NCBI GenBank assembly: GCA_017305555.1
Contig: JAFKKM010000011.1
Location: forward strand, 44,944-108,943
Direction: 5' to 3'
Source: Hyphomicrobiales bacterium
GTDB lineage: Bacteria; Pseudomonadota; Alphaproteobacteria; Rhizobiales; Xanthobacteraceae
DNA: 64,000 bases
The notes under the pieces were generated by a model. That model saw nothing but the letters and a program-made list of their open reading frames with translations, was not told the DNA's origin and made no database searches. Positions 17,308 through 26,916 of this stretch are shown here, piece after piece. Each line of letters starts with the position of its first letter. The first letter of the stretch is position 1. The translations under genes and the position numbers were made by a program.

Positions 17308-17721
17308 CTAAAGCGGCCGCGCCGCGAACAACGGCCCGTCCCTGTACTGTAGAACAACAATTTCCACCGCCGTGTCGAGCCCAGGCTCCGTTTCGGATAG
17401 CACGCGGGTCGCGATCCGTAAGCCCTCGTCGAGGTCGACAATGCCGACCCGATACGGCGTCTCTTCCTGAAACACCATCGGAGCGGCGTGCACCACGGTC
17501 TGTGAATACAGCTTGCCACGGCCGGACAGCGGCACCCAGCGGACACCCTCCGACCAGCAATGCGGACAGAACGGCTTCGGTGGAAACGTCAGCCGCTCAC
17601 AGCCATCGCAGCGAGTGGTCTGAAAATCTCCGGATGCCAACCCCCACCAGAATTGTTTCGTGAATTCGGTCATGCGCGGCGGAAAGGCGCGGATGCGATC
17701 GATGGCTTGCGACGCCAGCAT
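17308..17721 (-). CDS. DUF35 OB-fold/zinc-ribbon protein, partner of the thiolase
   Basis: A 137-residue protein with a rubredoxin-like zinc ribbon (CDGCERLTFPPKPFCPHCW, four Cys) and an acyl-CoA-associated OB-fold (DUF35). Such proteins act as partners of thiolase-fold enzymes; in steroid side-chain degradation they form aldolase complexes with Ltp2-type proteins. The ATG at 17721 overlaps the stop of the upstream thiolase gene (TGATG; a GTG one codon earlier is possible), so the two are translationally coupled. It is the last gene of the long minus-strand operon beginning at 25620. Confidence 0.85.
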   Translation of the reverse strand: MLASQAIDRIRAFPPRMTEFTKQFWWGLASGDFQTTRCDGCERLTFPPKPFCPHCWSEGVRWVPLSGRGKLYSQTVVHAAPMVFQEETPYRVGIVDLDEGLRIATRVLSETEPGLDTAVEIVVLQYRDGPLFAARPL

Positions 17722-18914
17722 CACTGCACTCCTTCCAGCACATGGATCAGCGCAGCGTTGTAATTGCCGAGTTCGGCGCTGGTGACGCCAAGCTGTGCAC
17801 CCCTAACCTGTCGCTCGCCGGCACGGCCCGTGAGTTGCTCCTTGAGTTCGAAGAAGCTGTAGAATGGCGTCACGTGTGCCGGATGGCCGCGCGATTGCAA
17901 TCCACCGGATGTTGCGATGGGAATCCGCCCGCCGAGCGACGTCACGCCTTCCGCGCACAACCGTGCGCCCTGCCCACGCGGTACGAGGCCCAACGCCTCG
18001 CTCGCCAGCACCTCGATGATGGTGCACGGCGCATAGAGTTCCGCGAGATCGATGTCATCAGCCGTGACTCCGGCCTCGCTGTAGGCCGCCTGCCCGGCTC
18101 GCTGTGCCGAGGCCAGCGCAATCATGTCGTTCGGCACCTCGTTGATCTGGTGCGCACCTTCGTGGAAGAAGCCCCGGCCGCGCACACGGACATAAGGTTT
18201 GCCGGATACCTTCGCGATTTCCTCATCCACCATCACAAGGCAGGCGGCACCGTCGCCGCGCGGCGGCACCTCATAGAGGCCGAGCGGTTCGACGATCGGC
18301 TTTTGCGCCAGTACCTCGTCGAGCGTGATGGGCTTGCGGAACTGGGCGATCGGATTGAGCGAGGCATGACGCCGGTTCTTCACCGAAATGCTGGCCAGTT
18401 CCTCGCGTGAGGAACTAAACTCATAGATATAACGCGCCGCGTCCATGGCGTACCACGAGATCGGCGTGAAGCCGAACGGCGCGTGAAAATCCACGTCGCC
18501 GGTCGCCTTCATCGAATTCATCATGTGCTCGACGGCCGGGACGGCGGATTCAAAATTGATCCCTAATGCCAGCGCCACCTGCGACTTTCCGAGCCGGATG
18601 TCGTTGGCTGCTGCCTCGAAGGCGAGCGCTGCCGTCATGCCGTTGCCCAGTACTTCCTGCACCGTTCCAGTGCAAGGCAACCGCAGATAGTTGGCGATAA
18701 AGGTCGCAAAGTACTTCTGCTGGGTGTAGGGGCGCGGTTGTGCGAATACCAGCGAGGAGATTTCGCTCTTGTCGAGACCAGCGTCTGCCATTGCCGCGAT
18801 CACGACTTTGGCAAGAATTTCATGCTCAAGCACCTGCACATCGGCGTCACGCGGTTTCTGCCACTTGGCGACCGGGAGAACAGCTGCCCCGAGAATGGCC
18901 ACGTTGCGTGTCAT
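17721..18914 (-). CDS. Thiolase-fold protein of the SCP-x/Ltp type lacking the nucleophilic Cys
   Basis: A 397-residue thiolase-superfamily protein. The His motif is kept (GLQSRGHPAH in the C-terminal half), but at the usual acyl-Cys position (NxxCxSGxxA) the sequence reads VLGNGMTAALAFEAA, with Gly90 where Cys is expected. A classical thiolase mechanism therefore looks unlikely. Together with the coupled DUF35 gene, this recalls the Ltp2-DUF35 retro-aldolases that release a ketone and a short acyl-CoA. It lies 28 bp after the acyl-CoA synthetase gene. The exact reaction is an inference. Confidence 0.82.
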   Translation of the reverse strand: MTRNVAILGAAVLPVAKWQKPRDADVQVLEHEILAKVVIAAMADAGLDKSEISSLVFAQPRPYTQQKYFATFIANYLRLPCTGTVQEVLGNGMTAALAFEAAANDIRLGKSQVALALGINFESAVPAVEHMMNSMKATGDVDFHAPFGFTPISWYAMDAARYIYEFSSSREELASISVKNRRHASLNPIAQFRKPITLDEVLAQKPIVEPLGLYEVPPRGDGAACLVMVDEEIAKVSGKPYVRVRGRGFFHEGAHQINEVPNDMIALASAQRAGQAAYSEAGVTADDIDLAELYAPCTIIEVLASEALGLVPRGQGARLCAEGVTSLGGRIPIATSGGLQSRGHPAHVTPFYSFFELKEQLTGRAGERQVRGAQLGVTSAELGNYNAALIHVLEGVQ

Positions 18915-18942
18915 GGTGTTGCTCTCTTTCGAACTCCCCGCC

Positions 18943-21090
18943 TCATCGGCAGATGATCAATGCATCGGCGGCCATCACAGTCGCGCCGCTCGCGATTACC
19001 GGATTGACATCAATCTGATCGATAACATCGGCAAGATCATGGGCGAGCTCCGACAACCGGCAAATCGCATCCACCAGACCGTCAACGTCAACACCTGGCT
19101 TGCCGCGAAATCCCGCAAGAAGCGGATGGCCTTTCAACGAGGTCAACATGTCACGTGCCGCGGCATCCGCGACCGGCGCGAACCGCACAGCGGTATCTCT
19201 GAGCAGTTCGACCATGATCCCGCCAAGACCCACCGCGACCAGTGGACCGAATTGAGCATCATTCTTTACCCCGAGCACGATTTCGAGGCCTGATGGCGCC
19301 ATCTCTTGCACGCTGATGCCATCAAGCCGTGCCCGCGGCGCATAATGAGAGGCCGACTGCAGAATCTCCTGCGCTGCGGCGCGAACGTTCTCCGCCGTCG
19401 ACAATCCGAGCTTGACCCCACCAGCCTCGGTCTTGTGCAGAATATCCGGCGATACGATCTTCAATGCTACCGGGCCACCGATCTTGCTTGCGGCTTCGAC
19501 TGCCGTATCGGAATCTCGTGCAAGAATCTCCTGGGGCACCCTGATGCCGTAACATGCGAGAATTCGCTTCGACTCCGTCTCCGAGAGAGATTTGCTGCGG
19601 CCCGCAGCGGCCATAAGAATATCCCGCGCCACCGCGCCGGCAGAAGCTGGCGAGCGCCGACCACTTATCGCCGACTGCCGTGCGCGGCGCTCGTGCCAAT
19701 CGAACCATGCACGCAATGTGGCAAAGCAGCGATCGGCCGAGCGGAACATGCAGACGCGCGGATCGGCATCGAGCAAGTCGCTGCCAGGCCCTTGCAGCCA
19801 TTCATTCATCCAGACCACCGCGAGCGGTTTGCCCGTGCGCCTCGCCGCTTCGACGATCGTCGGCGCGCGCGCACCACTTGAGGAAGCGTGCGCAAAGATC
19901 ATCGGCATGATCAGCGCGCTGAACCGCGCATCGGTCATGAACGCGTCGAGGCAGAATCCGAACGTTTCCGACGTTTTCAACACTTCCGCAGTGAGATCGG
20001 ACGGATTAGCGACCGAGCCGAAATCCGGCACGACTGTATGCAGGGCTTCGGCAGTTTTCGCTTCCAACGCCGGCAACGGAACGCCAAAAGCCTCCGCCTT
20101 GTCGGCACAGATCACTGCGGCGCCGCCGGAGGTGGATAGGATACCGACGCCGCGGCCTGCGCTCGGCGCCTTCGTCTTGGCAAAAAACGATGCGGTCTCC
20201 AGTACAGATTCGAGATCATCGACCGCAATTGCGCCCGCCTCCTCAAACGCCGTCCGGTAGGCGACAGCCGAGCCGACCATCGTTCCGGTATGCGACATCG
20301 CCGCCTTGCTGGATGTCTCACTGTTACCGGTCTTGTAGACGATCAGCGCCTTGCCGGCGTCTCGTGCTTTGCCTGCCGCTTCGAGAAAACGCCTGCCGTC
20401 CTTGACGCCCTCCAGCAAGCAGACAATCGCCCTGGTATCTTCATTTTCAGCGAGATAGGAAATGAAGTCGCAGACATCGACGTCGCAGGAATTGCCCGCT
20501 GCGAGATAGTGCGAGAAGCCGATGCCGCGCTCCATGCCCTGCAGCACGGTGTAACCGAGTGCGCCGCTCTGCGACACAATCCCGATCGGCCCCGCACAAT
20601 GCCCCATGCCCGCATAGTCCGGCATAAAATTCAGTCCGGCCTTCGACTTGGTATTGGCGAGACCGACACAATTGGGTCCGACTACTCGCACGCCGGTGCG
20701 ATGCGCAAGGTCGATCAGGCGATGCTGCGCCGCGATGCGGTCGGGCTTCGACGTCTCCGCGAATCCTGAGGCATAGACCACGATACCGCCTGCACCTGCC
20801 GCCGCGGCATTCTCAATCATGCCTTCAACCATCGGTCGTGCGACGCAGAGCACCACACAATCGGGGCGCTCCGGCAAATCGGCCAGCGACGGTACACAGG
20901 GACGCCCGAGCAGCGTCTGGTATTTCGGATTGATCGCAAAGACCTTGCCCGTGAAGCCCGCCATGTTCGACAGCGTACGCTCGCCGAACGAACCGCGGGT
21001 TTCCGACGCGCCGACGATCGCGACGACCTTCGGATCGATGAGACGCGAGAGGTCGGCCGCCCCATAGAGCGGCCGCGTTATTGAAGTCAT
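18943..21090 (-). CDS. Acetate--CoA ligase (ADP-forming) family, fused alpha/beta acyl-CoA synthetase
   Basis: A 715-residue acyl-CoA synthetase that activates a carboxylic acid with ATP and CoA, giving ADP and phosphate. The domains run in order: CoA-binding Rossmann (VVAIVGASETRGSFGERT near residue 22), two flavodoxin-like ligase domains with the phospho-His in AAMSHTGT (His267), and a C-terminal ATP-grasp domain (from about 500; GPVALKIVSPDILHKTEAGG). The ATG at 21090 (MTSITRPLYG) is chosen over an upstream ATG. It sits between the transporter binding protein (49 bp) and the thiolase (28 bp), so it probably activates the imported substrate. Confidence 0.92.
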   Translation of the reverse strand: MTSITRPLYGAADLSRLIDPKVVAIVGASETRGSFGERTLSNMAGFTGKVFAINPKYQTLLGRPCVPSLADLPERPDCVVLCVARPMVEGMIENAAAAGAGGIVVYASGFAETSKPDRIAAQHRLIDLAHRTGVRVVGPNCVGLANTKSKAGLNFMPDYAGMGHCAGPIGIVSQSGALGYTVLQGMERGIGFSHYLAAGNSCDVDVCDFISYLAENEDTRAIVCLLEGVKDGRRFLEAAGKARDAGKALIVYKTGNSETSSKAAMSHTGTMVGSAVAYRTAFEEAGAIAVDDLESVLETASFFAKTKAPSAGRGVGILSTSGGAAVICADKAEAFGVPLPALEAKTAEALHTVVPDFGSVANPSDLTAEVLKTSETFGFCLDAFMTDARFSALIMPMIFAHASSSGARAPTIVEAARRTGKPLAVVWMNEWLQGPGSDLLDADPRVCMFRSADRCFATLRAWFDWHERRARQSAISGRRSPASAGAVARDILMAAAGRSKSLSETESKRILACYGIRVPQEILARDSDTAVEAASKIGGPVALKIVSPDILHKTEAGGVKLGLSTAENVRAAAQEILQSASHYAPRARLDGISVQEMAPSGLEIVLGVKNDAQFGPLVAVGLGGIMVELLRDTAVRFAPVADAAARDMLTSLKGHPLLAGFRGKPGVDVDGLVDAICRLSELAHDLADVIDQIDVNPVIASGATVMAADALIICR

Positions 21091-21139
21091 CGTTGGTTGC
21101 TCTTCTTGTTTTCGATGCGCTCGTTTTCCGATGTGCAAA

Positions 21140-22339
21140 CTACGGCGTGTTGAAGTTCTTGAGCACCGGCTTCGCGGTGGCTTTCTCGGGCGGCCACACC
21201 GTCACGAGCTTGTCGCCCTGGAATTGGGTGATAGTGGTGTCGCGCCCTTTGTTGCGGCCGTTCTGGTCGAACTCGATATAATCCGACGACGTGATCATCT
21301 CATCCTTGCGGAATTTCACCTTGCGAAGCGCATCCGCAATGTCAGCCGGCTTGAAGCTTTTCGCGGAATCGAGCGCCCGGATCGCCACCTTGGTGCCGAA
21401 ATAGCCGAGGGCTGAGTTCAACGTCAGCGGTTGCTGGAACTTCTTCTCGAAAGCCGCACCGGTCTTCTGGGCCGCCGGAAGATCGGCCGAGAATGGCGTT
21501 ACCGCAAACTGCCAGGCGACCAGCTTGCCGATTTCCTTGCGCAGCTTCGGATCACCCGACATCCCGCCTGTACCAATTACGATGGGATGGAAATCGAGCT
21601 GTTCGTAAGCTTTCGACGCCAGCACGCCGGCCCGGAAATAGCCGACCTGGATGACGATGTCCGGCTGTGAAGCCTTCACCTTGAGGGCTGGCTGCAGAAG
21701 GTCCTGCGCCGCTGCGCCATAATCGATAAAGGAAACTACCTTGAGATCCTTGCGATCAGCCAACTGGGCCTTGAGCTGCTTGCCCATCTCGATGCCGTAT
21801 TCGTTGTCGGGGCAGAGCACGGCGATCTTGGTCTTCTTCGGGTCGAGCTTATGTATCATATCGAGAGCATGGAAGATGCCGGCCACGTAGTCGCTATCGA
21901 TCAGCGTAGTCGACCACGTCCACTTCAGACTGCCGTTGGTCATGGATTCCTGCTGCGGAATCGTATTTATGTGCGGAATGCCGTATTTCTCCGCGACCTG
22001 CGACAGCGGCACGGTTTCGTTAGAGGTCGCAGCGCCCATGATCAGCACGACCTTGTCCTGATTGATCAGTCGCTCCGTTTCGCCGACGGCATTAACGGGC
22101 TTGCTCTGGGAATCGCCCTTGACGAGCTCGATCTGCGCGCCACCGTGATTTTTCAGCCCCCCCGACGCGTTGGCTTCCTCGATTGCAAGCTCGGTACCAC
22201 GCATACCGTCACCACCACCGACCGCCCCCGGCCCGGTCAATGCATAGACTGCGCCGACCTTGACGGCATCGGCGGCGTTTGTGTTGAACGCCGCCAGCAG
22301 AACCGTTGTTGAAAGAAAAAAGCCAACCATGCGTTTCAT
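21140..22339 (-). CDS. ABC transporter substrate-binding protein (LivK type)
   Basis: Periplasmic binding protein (399 residues) of the branched-chain amino acid/amide family, used by many bacteria for aromatic and carboxylic acids. A signal peptide (MKRMVGFFLSTTVLLAAFNTN, cut after AA near residue 23) precedes VKVGAVYALTGPGAVGGGDG, the family start. It lies 30 bp after the livF-like gene and completes the transporter. The ligand is unknown; placement in an operon with an acyl-CoA synthetase suggests an organic acid rather than an amino acid. Confidence 0.92.
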   Translation of the reverse strand: MKRMVGFFLSTTVLLAAFNTNAADAVKVGAVYALTGPGAVGGGDGMRGTELAIEEANASGGLKNHGGAQIELVKGDSQSKPVNAVGETERLINQDKVVLIMGAATSNETVPLSQVAEKYGIPHINTIPQQESMTNGSLKWTWSTTLIDSDYVAGIFHALDMIHKLDPKKTKIAVLCPDNEYGIEMGKQLKAQLADRKDLKVVSFIDYGAAAQDLLQPALKVKASQPDIVIQVGYFRAGVLASKAYEQLDFHPIVIGTGGMSGDPKLRKEIGKLVAWQFAVTPFSADLPAAQKTGAAFEKKFQQPLTLNSALGYFGTKVAIRALDSAKSFKPADIADALRKVKFRKDEMITSSDYIEFDQNGRNKGRDTTITQFQGDKLVTVWPPEKATAKPVLKNFNTP

Positions 22340-22369
22340 CTGCGTCTCCCTTGCTTGCTTTGTCCGTTC

Positions 22370-23080
22370 TCAAATTCCGAGATAGGCCTGCTTAACTCTG
22401 GGGTCAGCCATCAGATCAGAAGCAGGCCCCTCCATCGCAAAATGTCCCTGCTCAAGAACATAGCCGTGATCGGCCACTTCGAGCGCCAGCGCCGTGTTCT
22501 GCTCGACCACCAAGATTGTCATGCCCTGCACCGCCAGCCGACGTACCGCTTGGAAAATCTCATCAACAACGATCGGCGCAAGGCCAAGGCTGGTTTCATC
22601 GAGCAACAGCAATCGCGGCGATGCCATCAACGCGCGAGCGATCGCCACCATCTGTTGCTCGCCGCCCGACAGCGTGCCGGCGCGTTGTCCACCACGTTCG
22701 CGCACTTTCGGGAACAACTCGAATACCATTTTTAAACTTTCGTCACGCCGGCGACGCGCGCTCGGCGACGACGAACCGATCAGAAGGTTTTCGAACACGG
22801 TCATGTCCGGAAACAGACGACGCCCTTCCGGCACCTGGACGAGACCAGCACGGACGATGTCCTGTGGAGGCATACCGAGAATGTCCTGACCGTCGTAGCG
22901 GACCGATCCGGCATCCGCTGGAATGATTCCGGATATCGTACGCAGCAGCGTGGTCTTTCCGGCGCCGTTGGCGCCGATCAACGCGGTGATGCTGCCGGCT
23001 TGAACCGACAGATCAATCCCCCGCAGGACGGGCACATCGCCGTAGCCGGCGCGCAGGTCTTTGACCTCAAGCAGCGCCAT
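22370..23080 (-). CDS. Branched-chain-type ABC transporter ATPase (LivF type)
   Basis: Second ATPase (236 residues) of the LIV-type importer. Walker A is GANGAGKTTLL, the signature motif LSGGEQQMVAIARALM, and Walker B RLLLLDETSLGLAP. The ATG at 23080 (MALLEVKDLRAGYG) overlaps the upstream livG-like gene by 14 bp. It pairs with that gene product to energise uptake through the two permease subunits. Confidence 0.94.
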   Translation of the reverse strand: MALLEVKDLRAGYGDVPVLRGIDLSVQAGSITALIGANGAGKTTLLRTISGIIPADAGSVRYDGQDILGMPPQDIVRAGLVQVPEGRRLFPDMTVFENLLIGSSSPSARRRRDESLKMVFELFPKVRERGGQRAGTLSGGEQQMVAIARALMASPRLLLLDETSLGLAPIVVDEIFQAVRRLAVQGMTILVVEQNTALALEVADHGYVLEQGHFAMEGPASDLMADPRVKQAYLGI

Positions 23081-23801
23081 GATGCCTCCTGCCAAGGTAG
23101 GCCTCGATCACGGCGGGATCGGCGGCCACGGTGGCGGGCAAGCCTTCGGCGATCTTGCGGCCATTGGCCATCACCACAAGCCGATCCGACAACGACATGA
23201 TCGCGCGCATGACATGCTCGACGATCAGCAGCGCGATGCCCTCACGCCGGATGTCGGCGAGGATCACCATGATTTCGTCGATCTCGGCGGGCGTAAGCCC
23301 GGCCATCACCTCGTCAAGCAGCAGCAATCGCGGCCGCGTGGCGAGTGCCCGTGCGATCTCGAGCCGCTTCTTCTCGGGCAACGACAAATTGCGCGCCAGC
23401 AAGCCAGCTCGGTGATCGAGCCTGACACGCGTCAGAACCGCCATCGCCTCGGCGCGCGGATCCGAGGTCTCCCGGTTCGGACCGAGCACGCCCGCGATGA
23501 CGTTTTCCAGCACGGAGACATCGCGGAACGGCTGCACGATCTGGAAGGTACGGCCGATGCCGAGCCGAGCCAGGCGATGCGGCGGGTGGCCGGTGATATC
23601 GCTGCCATCGAAGGTGACAGCACCCTTGGTTGGATGAATGACGCCCGAGATGGTCTCGAACAACGTGGTCTTGCCGGCGCCGTTCGGGCCGATGAGGCCG
23701 ACGATCTCGTGACTTTCCAGATCGAACGAAACCTCATCGACGGCGCGGAGGCCGCCGAACCAACGCGACACGCCGCGAACTTGCAGCAGCGGCCCACTCA
23801 T
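23067..23801 (-). CDS. Branched-chain-type ABC transporter ATPase (LivG type)
   Basis: First ATPase (244 residues) of the LIV-type importer. Walker A is GPNGAGKTTLF and Walker B RLLLLDEVMAGLTP. The signature region NLSLPEKKRLEIARAL has Leu-Pro in place of the usual Ser-Gly-Gly, a variation frequent in LivG proteins. The ATG at 23801 overlaps the permease gene by 4 bp. Confidence 0.94.
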   Translation of the reverse strand: MSGPLLQVRGVSRWFGGLRAVDEVSFDLESHEIVGLIGPNGAGKTTLFETISGVIHPTKGAVTFDGSDITGHPPHRLARLGIGRTFQIVQPFRDVSVLENVIAGVLGPNRETSDPRAEAMAVLTRVRLDHRAGLLARNLSLPEKKRLEIARALATRPRLLLLDEVMAGLTPAEIDEIMVILADIRREGIALLIVEHVMRAIMSLSDRLVVMANGRKIAEGLPATVAADPAVIEAYLGRRHHGAA

Positions 23802-24748
23802 GCGCGCCTCCGTGCGATCGCATCGCTGAGCAGGCCCCACAAGCCCCGCGGCGCGAGTCGCATCACCAGCACAAGGATGACGCCATAGACGATGAGATGA
23901 ATGCCAGCCAGCCGGCCCGCCAGCATGCCGCGCAACAATTCGGTGAGCGGCACCAGCACCACCGTACCGAGCAGCGGTCCGAACAACGAGCCAAGACCGC
24001 CGACGAATGAGAACAGCAACGCATCGATCGAAAGGGTTATGCCGAACACGGATTCAGGATCGATGAACAGCACGTAGTTGGCATAGATCGGTCCCACGAG
24101 CGCGGCCAGTGCGCCGCTGATGGCCGCTGCGATTACCTTGCCCTGCACCACGTCGATACCAAGCGCGGCGGCGGATCGTTCATTCTCCCGGATCGCCAGG
24201 AAAACATAACCGAGCCGCGTGCGATGGATGACGATAATGACAATCGCAGCCACGGTGAGGACAGCGAGCGCTGCGTAGCAATAACCAAGCTTGGACGTGA
24301 ACTGTAGGTTCGCCAGCGACGGCCGCGCCGGTATCGCCAGTCCGTTCGCGGCGCCAAGCGCCGACACATTGCTGACGATGTGCAAAGTCATTTCGGCAAG
24401 CGCGAGCGTCACCAGCGCGAAATAGACGCCGGACAGCTTGCGGCGAAACACCGTGTAACCCATCAGCGCGCCCAGCGCGCCGCCGAGGCAGGCCGCGAGC
24501 ACCAGACCGATCCACGGGCTGACGCCGAGTTTGAGATACAGCGCGGTGGACAGATAAGCGCCGGCGCCGACAAACAGCGCGTGCCCCAGCGACATCTGGC
24601 CGGCCATGCCGCCGAGAATATTCCAGGCCAGCGCCACCGCGCCGTAAAGCGCGACCAAAACAAAGATGTGCTGGCCGTAGATCGACAGAAACGGAGCAAG
24701 AGCGGCGAGCAAGGCGATAACCGCGCCGAGCAAGAGCATCGGTTTCAT
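23798..24748 (-). CDS. Branched-chain-type ABC transporter permease (LivM type)
   Basis: Inner-membrane permease (316 residues), strongly hydrophobic throughout, with the LivM signature WNILGGMAGQMSLGHALFVG and the cytoplasmic-loop motif IRENERSAAALGID. It forms the channel with the LivH-type subunit encoded just upstream (4-bp overlap). Confidence 0.94.
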   Translation of the reverse strand: MKPMLLLGAVIALLAALAPFLSIYGQHIFVLVALYGAVALAWNILGGMAGQMSLGHALFVGAGAYLSTALYLKLGVSPWIGLVLAACLGGALGALMGYTVFRRKLSGVYFALVTLALAEMTLHIVSNVSALGAANGLAIPARPSLANLQFTSKLGYCYAALAVLTVAAIVIIVIHRTRLGYVFLAIRENERSAAALGIDVVQGKVIAAAISGALAALVGPIYANYVLFIDPESVFGITLSIDALLFSFVGGLGSLFGPLLGTVVLVPLTELLRGMLAGRLAGIHLIVYGVILVLVMRLAPRGLWGLLSDAIARRRA

Positions 24749-25620
24749 AGCCGACGCCCTCCCAGCAACCCTTCCGGCCTGAACAGCAGGAACAGGATGA
24801 AGATGGCGTAGGTGATGATGAAGTTGATCGAACCGCCGGTCAGCAGGCCGCCGACCGCCTCGACAAGGCCAATGATGAAGCCGCCGATCAATGCGCCGAC
24901 AAAGTTACCCATGCTGCCGAGCACAACGACAATGAACGCCGTCAGCGTAAAATTCGAGCCAACCGACGGGCTCACGTAGTTGAAAGGCGCAATCAGCGGC
25001 GCAACCAGACCAAGCGAGCCTACGCCGATGCAGAACGCGATAAGATACATCCTGTCGACATTAACGCCGCTCATCAACGCTGCGTCGCGATCCTGCGCCG
25101 CCGCCCGTATCTGCCGGCCGAGTTCGGTCGATCGCAGTAGCCAATACAGCCCGAGGCACACCGCGATCGACGCCGCGCTGGCAATCAGGGCTGCAGCCTG
25201 AATGAAGACGTTGCCGATCCGAACGATATGCCCAGAGAGCACCGAGGGCATGGCGTGCAGATCGGCGGTAAAAATCGCCAGCATGGCGTTCTGCAGGATC
25301 AGCGACAGCCCAAGCGTTACCACGATCTGATTGTGCTCGGGCGCAAGAATGACCGGTGCGATCAGCAGCCTGTAAGTGAAAGCGGCCACCAGAGTGACCA
25401 GTGGCAACACGAGAACCAGTGAGAGATATGGATCGAGATGAAGCCACGTCGCGCCGATGTAGGTGAGATACAACCCGAGCGCGAGGAAATCACCATGGGC
25501 AAAATTCACGATCCGCAGCACGCCGAACGTCAGCGTCAGTCCCACCGCGACAATCGCGTAGACAGCGCCAAGCAAGAACCCATCGGCGAGGGTCTGAGGG
25601 AGAAGCGGCAGCACATCCAT
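24745..25620 (-). CDS. Branched-chain-type ABC transporter permease (LivH type)
   Basis: Inner-membrane permease (291 residues) with the LivH signature GAVYAIVAVGLTLTFGVLRI followed by NFAHGDFLALG. The ATG at 25620 (MDVLPLLPQTLADGF) is chosen over upstream starts. It is the first gene of an eight-gene minus-strand operon: two permeases, two ATPases, binding protein, acyl-CoA synthetase, thiolase, DUF35. The operon diverges from the FadR-family regulator gene, and the shared 300-bp gap carries a palindromic operator. Confidence 0.94.
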   Translation of the reverse strand: MDVLPLLPQTLADGFLLGAVYAIVAVGLTLTFGVLRIVNFAHGDFLALGLYLTYIGATWLHLDPYLSLVLVLPLVTLVAAFTYRLLIAPVILAPEHNQIVVTLGLSLILQNAMLAIFTADLHAMPSVLSGHIVRIGNVFIQAAALIASAASIAVCLGLYWLLRSTELGRQIRAAAQDRDAALMSGVNVDRMYLIAFCIGVGSLGLVAPLIAPFNYVSPSVGSNFTLTAFIVVVLGSMGNFVGALIGGFIIGLVEAVGGLLTGGSINFIITYAIFILFLLFRPEGLLGGRRL

Positions 25621-25786
25621 CAGGGAGTCGTCCCGCCAAGCCCGCATTGCAGCCTGCGTCCGATCACGACGATCCTCCCTTTCCTGCCCGTTTGTTATGG
25701 CCCATGGCCCCAAGACTTAAGGTGCATGGCCGACGGCTCTTTTGGTGTCCGGTGCGGGGCCAGCTTGCTGCCGGCTTCACTTTGCA

Positions 25787-25803
25787 CAATGGACAGACCA
25801 TTG
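25787..25803. promoter_or_regulatory. Palindromic operator for the FadR-family regulator (site 1)
   Basis: CAATGGACAGACCATTG is a 6-bp inverted repeat around five bases. Its core TGGACAGACCA matches the FadR-like half-site pattern TGGNCNGNCCA and the site at 26906-26916. It lies between the diverging transporter operon and the regulator gene, well placed to control both. Confidence 0.6.
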
Positions 25804-25922
25804 ATGCATTTTAGTTCAGATGCGTCAAGAACCGTCCGAGGCGGCTGTGCAATCCGTTTGTCTTGGTATATTGGATTGTGTTGTGAGCCCGTCGGGCGGA
25901 TCGCAACGAAACGGACCGGATT

Positions 25923-26774
25923 GTGAGCAGGAAGACGACGACCGTCGCGACTAGGAGCATCGCCAAGAAAAACTCACGGCGCCGGGTCGCAGCCGAACCC
26001 GTGGCGAAAGACCGCTCGCAACCGCAGTTCGCACCGATCCGCACCAAACGCGTCTTCGAGGAAATCTGCGAACAGGTTCGCCGCGAGATGGCTGCCGGAT
26101 CGCTGCGGCCTGGCGACAAACTGCCGCCAGAGCGCGAACTCGCAACGAAGCTCGGCGTCAGCCGAGCCGCCGTGCGCGAAGCGTTGCGCAGTCTCGAGAT
26201 CGCTGGCGTCGTTGGCTTACAGAAGGGTGCGCGCGGCGGCGCGTTTATCCTCAAAGGCGATCCTGATCTGGTGACGCAATCGATCCGCGATATGTTCCAT
26301 CTCGGCCGCATTTCGCTGGATAACCTGACTGAAGCCCGCACCCTCGTCATGCAACTTGCGATGCAGCTTGCGTGCGAGAGAATCCGGCCGACGACAGTCG
26401 CCGCGCTAGAGCGAAACGTCGACCGGCTGACCACACTTCCGACGACAGGGAAAGCCTCCGAACGCGTCGCGATCAGTGCGGAATTCTACCGTCTGATTTC
26501 GCAGGCCACCGACAACACCGTGCTGCAAATGATCATCGAGGCATTAACTGAAATCGTACTGCAGCAGGTTGTGCAATCGAACATCGAGTTCTTTCCCAAT
26601 CTGATCGTTCATCGTCGCCGGCTGGTGGAATACATCGCTTCCGGCAAGGTCGACGACGCCAAGAGGGAAATGACCGATCATCTGCAGCGGCTTCGCCGCC
26701 ATCTGATGCGCGCCGAGCGAACCGCCACCGAAAACAAGACGGTGCGGATACTCACCGAAGAGACCTCACACTAG
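25923..26774 (+). CDS. GntR-family regulator, FadR subfamily (FCD ligand domain)
   Basis: A 283-residue regulator starting at GTG. After a basic N-terminal stretch (residues 1-38), the winged helix is evident: RREMAAGSLRPGDKLPPERE, then LGVSRAAVREALRSLEIAG. An all-helical FCD domain follows (about 115-265), which binds a metal-coordinated organic acid or CoA ester in this family. It is divergent from the transport/thiolase operon and precedes the CoA-transferase operon, and both have matching palindromes. It is the likely repressor of the central catabolic genes. Confidence 0.92.
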   Translation: MSRKTTTVATRSIAKKNSRRRVAAEPVAKDRSQPQFAPIRTKRVFEEICEQVRREMAAGSLRPGDKLPPERELATKLGVSRAAVREALRSLEIAGVVGLQKGARGGAFILKGDPDLVTQSIRDMFHLGRISLDNLTEARTLVMQLAMQLACERIRPTTVAALERNVDRLTTLPTTGKASERVAISAEFYRLISQATDNTVLQMIIEALTEIVLQQVVQSNIEFFPNLIVHRRRLVEYIASGKVDDAKREMTDHLQRLRRHLMRAERTATENKTVRILTEETSH

Positions 26775-26905
26775 TCTTCTTCTCCCCTCACCTTTCGTGA
26801 CGATCGCGCGGACGCTCCATCCAGCGCGAACCAAAGCCATGCGTGCTTACGGCAAGTGCCATGTCCGGACGGCCGTTTGACATCGGCGGAAATCTTCTCC
26901 TAGTA

Positions 26906-26916
26906 TGGTCTGACCA
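26906..26916. promoter_or_regulatory. Palindromic operator for the FadR-family regulator (site 2)
   Basis: TGGTCTGACCA is a perfect FadR-type palindrome located 26 bp before the start of the CoA-transferase beta gene, in the 168-bp gap after the regulator gene. It overlaps a second inverted repeat, GGTCT...AGACC (26907-26923). It resembles site 1 at 25787-25803. Confidence 0.62.
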
